Part shown: piece by piece, positions 4,301-5,393 of the stretch
Layout of the letters: each line of letters starts with the position of its first letter
How positions within the stretch are numbered: the first letter of the stretch is position 1
DNA from: Anaerolineales bacterium UBA3071
Lineage (GTDB): Bacteria > Chloroflexota > Anaerolineae > UBA3071
DNA length: 5,393 nt
NCBI GenBank assembly: GCA_002366755.1
Contig: DFBV01000114.1
Location: 1,072 to 6,464 of the forward strand
Direction of reading: 5' to 3'
Made by a program: the position numbers and the translations under genes
The notes under the pieces: generated by a model
The model's input: only the letters and a program-made list of their open reading frames with translations
Told to the model about the DNA's origin: nothing
Databases searched by the model: none

Positions 4301-5393
4301 CTATCTACGCCAATAGTCTCGCAGTCGTCGCACGTGACGCGACGAACGCAGCTTACGCAACGCCCGACTCTGGATCTGGCGGACCCGTTCTCGCGTTACG
4401 CCCATCTCGTTGGCTACCTCTTCCAGAGTGTGACTCTCAGAACTGTCCAGGCCAAACCGCGAACGCAGCACCCCGCGCTCCCGCGCTGAAAGCTCCTTGA
4501 GCACCCGCCGCATATCCTCGCGCAGCAACTGCTTCGTCACCTGCGACATGGGAAGCGGCGTATGGCGATCTTCGATGACATGGCCCAGCGTTCTCTGTTG
4601 ATCGGTATGTCCGCCAAGCGGCGCGTCCAAGGAGACTACCTGCTGCGTCATGTACCGCAACTGCTGAACCCTGTCTGGTGCCACGTCAGCTTTCTGGGCC
4701 AACTCTGCATCGGTCGGTTCCCGCCCCAGGTGATCACGCAATCGCTCCCGTGCTTGGCGTATGAGGCGCATGGTCCCCGTTACGCTCGATGGCAAACGGA
4801 TCGTGCGGGCGCGATTGTTCAACGCCTGATGGATGGCGTGCCGAATCCACCAGGTAGCATATGTCGAGATGCGAGTGCCGCGGCGCCAATCGAAGCGATC
4901 CACCGCCCTAACCAGCCCCAGGTTACCTTCTTGGATCAAATCCAAGAAAGGCAATCCCAGGCCTCGGTAGCGCTTGGCAATGCTCACGACCAGTCGCAAA
5001 TTGGAGCGGATCAACCGATACCGTGCCTTCTCGCCCTCTGCGATGCGACGACGGATCTCTGCTTCTGCCTTCTCTGCCGCCACGCCCTCTCGCAGCCGCT
5101 CCGCGGCCTGGCAGCCTCGCTCCAGACAGCGGGTAAGGTAGTTCTCCTGCTCCGCGGTGAGGAGCGGCACTGCACCGGCACGTTGTAGGTACAATGCTAC
5201 ACTGTCCGATGGGACGCTTCTAGGCCCAGAACCGCTGCCCGATGGACTGCTGTTGTCACCCACCGCCTTCTCCTCCGCGGCGACGACTGAGATGCCATGC
5301 CCTCGCAGGACCTCCAAGACCACTTTCCATTGCTCCGGCGTCTCCACCGTGTCCGGGATGGCGTCGAGCAAGTCGTCAACGGTGATGTGGCCT
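4301..5393 (-). CDS. RNA polymerase sigma factor, RpoD/SigA type (5' end beyond the window)
   Basis: This sigma-70 factor directs RNA polymerase to promoters. Read from the right edge, it starts with GHITVDDLLDAIPD and GHGISVV, a stretch like part of sigma region 1.1. Numbering from the Leu codon (TTG) at 5371: region 1.2 is about 56-90 (DSVALYLQRAGAVPLLT); region 2 is about 118-195, with LDLIQEGNLGLVRAVDRFD and the -10 reading helix RISTYATWWIRHAIHQAL; region 3 follows at 197-275; region 4 has the -35 helix-turn-helix TLEEVANEMGVTRERVRQIQ (315-334). Every core region looks intact, and the large non-conserved insert of proteobacterial RpoD is absent. The seven codons upstream of 5371 stay open and continue the homology, so the TTG is not the true start and the gene is cut by the window edge. 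It may be the housekeeping factor or a close paralogue; the IF-1 gene follows 65 bases downstream. Confidence 0.95.
   Translation of the reverse strand, partial: GHITVDDLLDAIPDTVETPEQWKVVLEVLRGHGISVVAAEEKAVGDNSSPSGSGSGPRSVPSDSVALYLQRAGAVPLLTAEQENYLTRCLERGCQAAERLREGVAAEKAEAEIRRRIAEGEKARYRLIRSNLRLVVSIAKRYRGLGLPFLDLIQEGNLGLVRAVDRFDWRRGTRISTYATWWIRHAIHQALNNRARTIRLPSSVTGTMRLIRQARERLRDHLGREPTDAELAQKADVAPDRVQQLRYMTQQVVSLDAPLGGHTDQQRTLGHVIEDRHTPLPMSQVTKQLLREDMRRVLKELSARERGVLRSRFGLDSSESHTLEEVANEMGVTRERVRQIQSRALRKLRSSRHVRRLRDYWRR

Noticed and set aside
4562..5188. Plus-strand 208-aa frame opposite the sigma factor
   Set aside because: Antisense to conserved sigma regions 1.2 to 4; no domain and no binding site.
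5197..5371. TTG at 5371 as the start of the sigma factor gene
   Set aside because: The frame stays open to the window edge, and the upstream codons (GHITVDD) continue the region 1.1 resemblance, so the real start lies outside.

Overview
The window is GC-rich bacterial DNA. A two-gene signalling fragment reads left to right (1-1289), and everything from 1419 to the right edge reads right to left. The gene families suggest a member of Chloroflexota, perhaps Anaerolineae-like: a histidine kinase with an Arg/His/Trp-rich N-terminus, a small bacterial RRM protein, a zinc-ribbon plus cold-shock fusion, and a pentapeptide-TIR protein. This placement is inference from family resemblance; no marker gene here settles it.

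Left part (1-1289, + strand): a sensor histidine kinase starts on an ATGA overlap with the last codons (EKPS-stop) of an upstream gene, probably its response regulator. Its ATP-binding domain carries two in-frame copies of a short DNA repeat (19 of 22 bases identical). It converges on the next gene across about 130 bp that hold a strong hairpin.

Middle (1419-2540, - strand): a 373-aa protein with 22 uninterrupted pentapeptide repeats, a conserved linker and a C-terminal TIR domain. The usual catalytic glutamate position of the TIR domain appears to be valine, and the first motif is also altered. A possible 50-aa reading frame overlaps its start by ATGA.

Right part (2827-5393, - strand; read from 5393 downward): an RpoD/SigA-type sigma factor cut by the window edge, translation initiation factor IF-1, a truncated RRM protein that overlaps the next gene, a zinc-ribbon plus cold-shock protein, a 60-aa hypothetical protein, and a 54-aa very basic protein with a TTG start and a strong ribosome binding site. 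All face the same way, some with gaps of 19 to 59 bases. Four of the products are predicted RNA binders, which suggests a transcription/translation-adaptation cluster, perhaps for cold or stress. The TIR gene lies about 290 bp beyond it on the same strand.

No tRNA, rRNA, CRISPR array or insertion sequence was seen.
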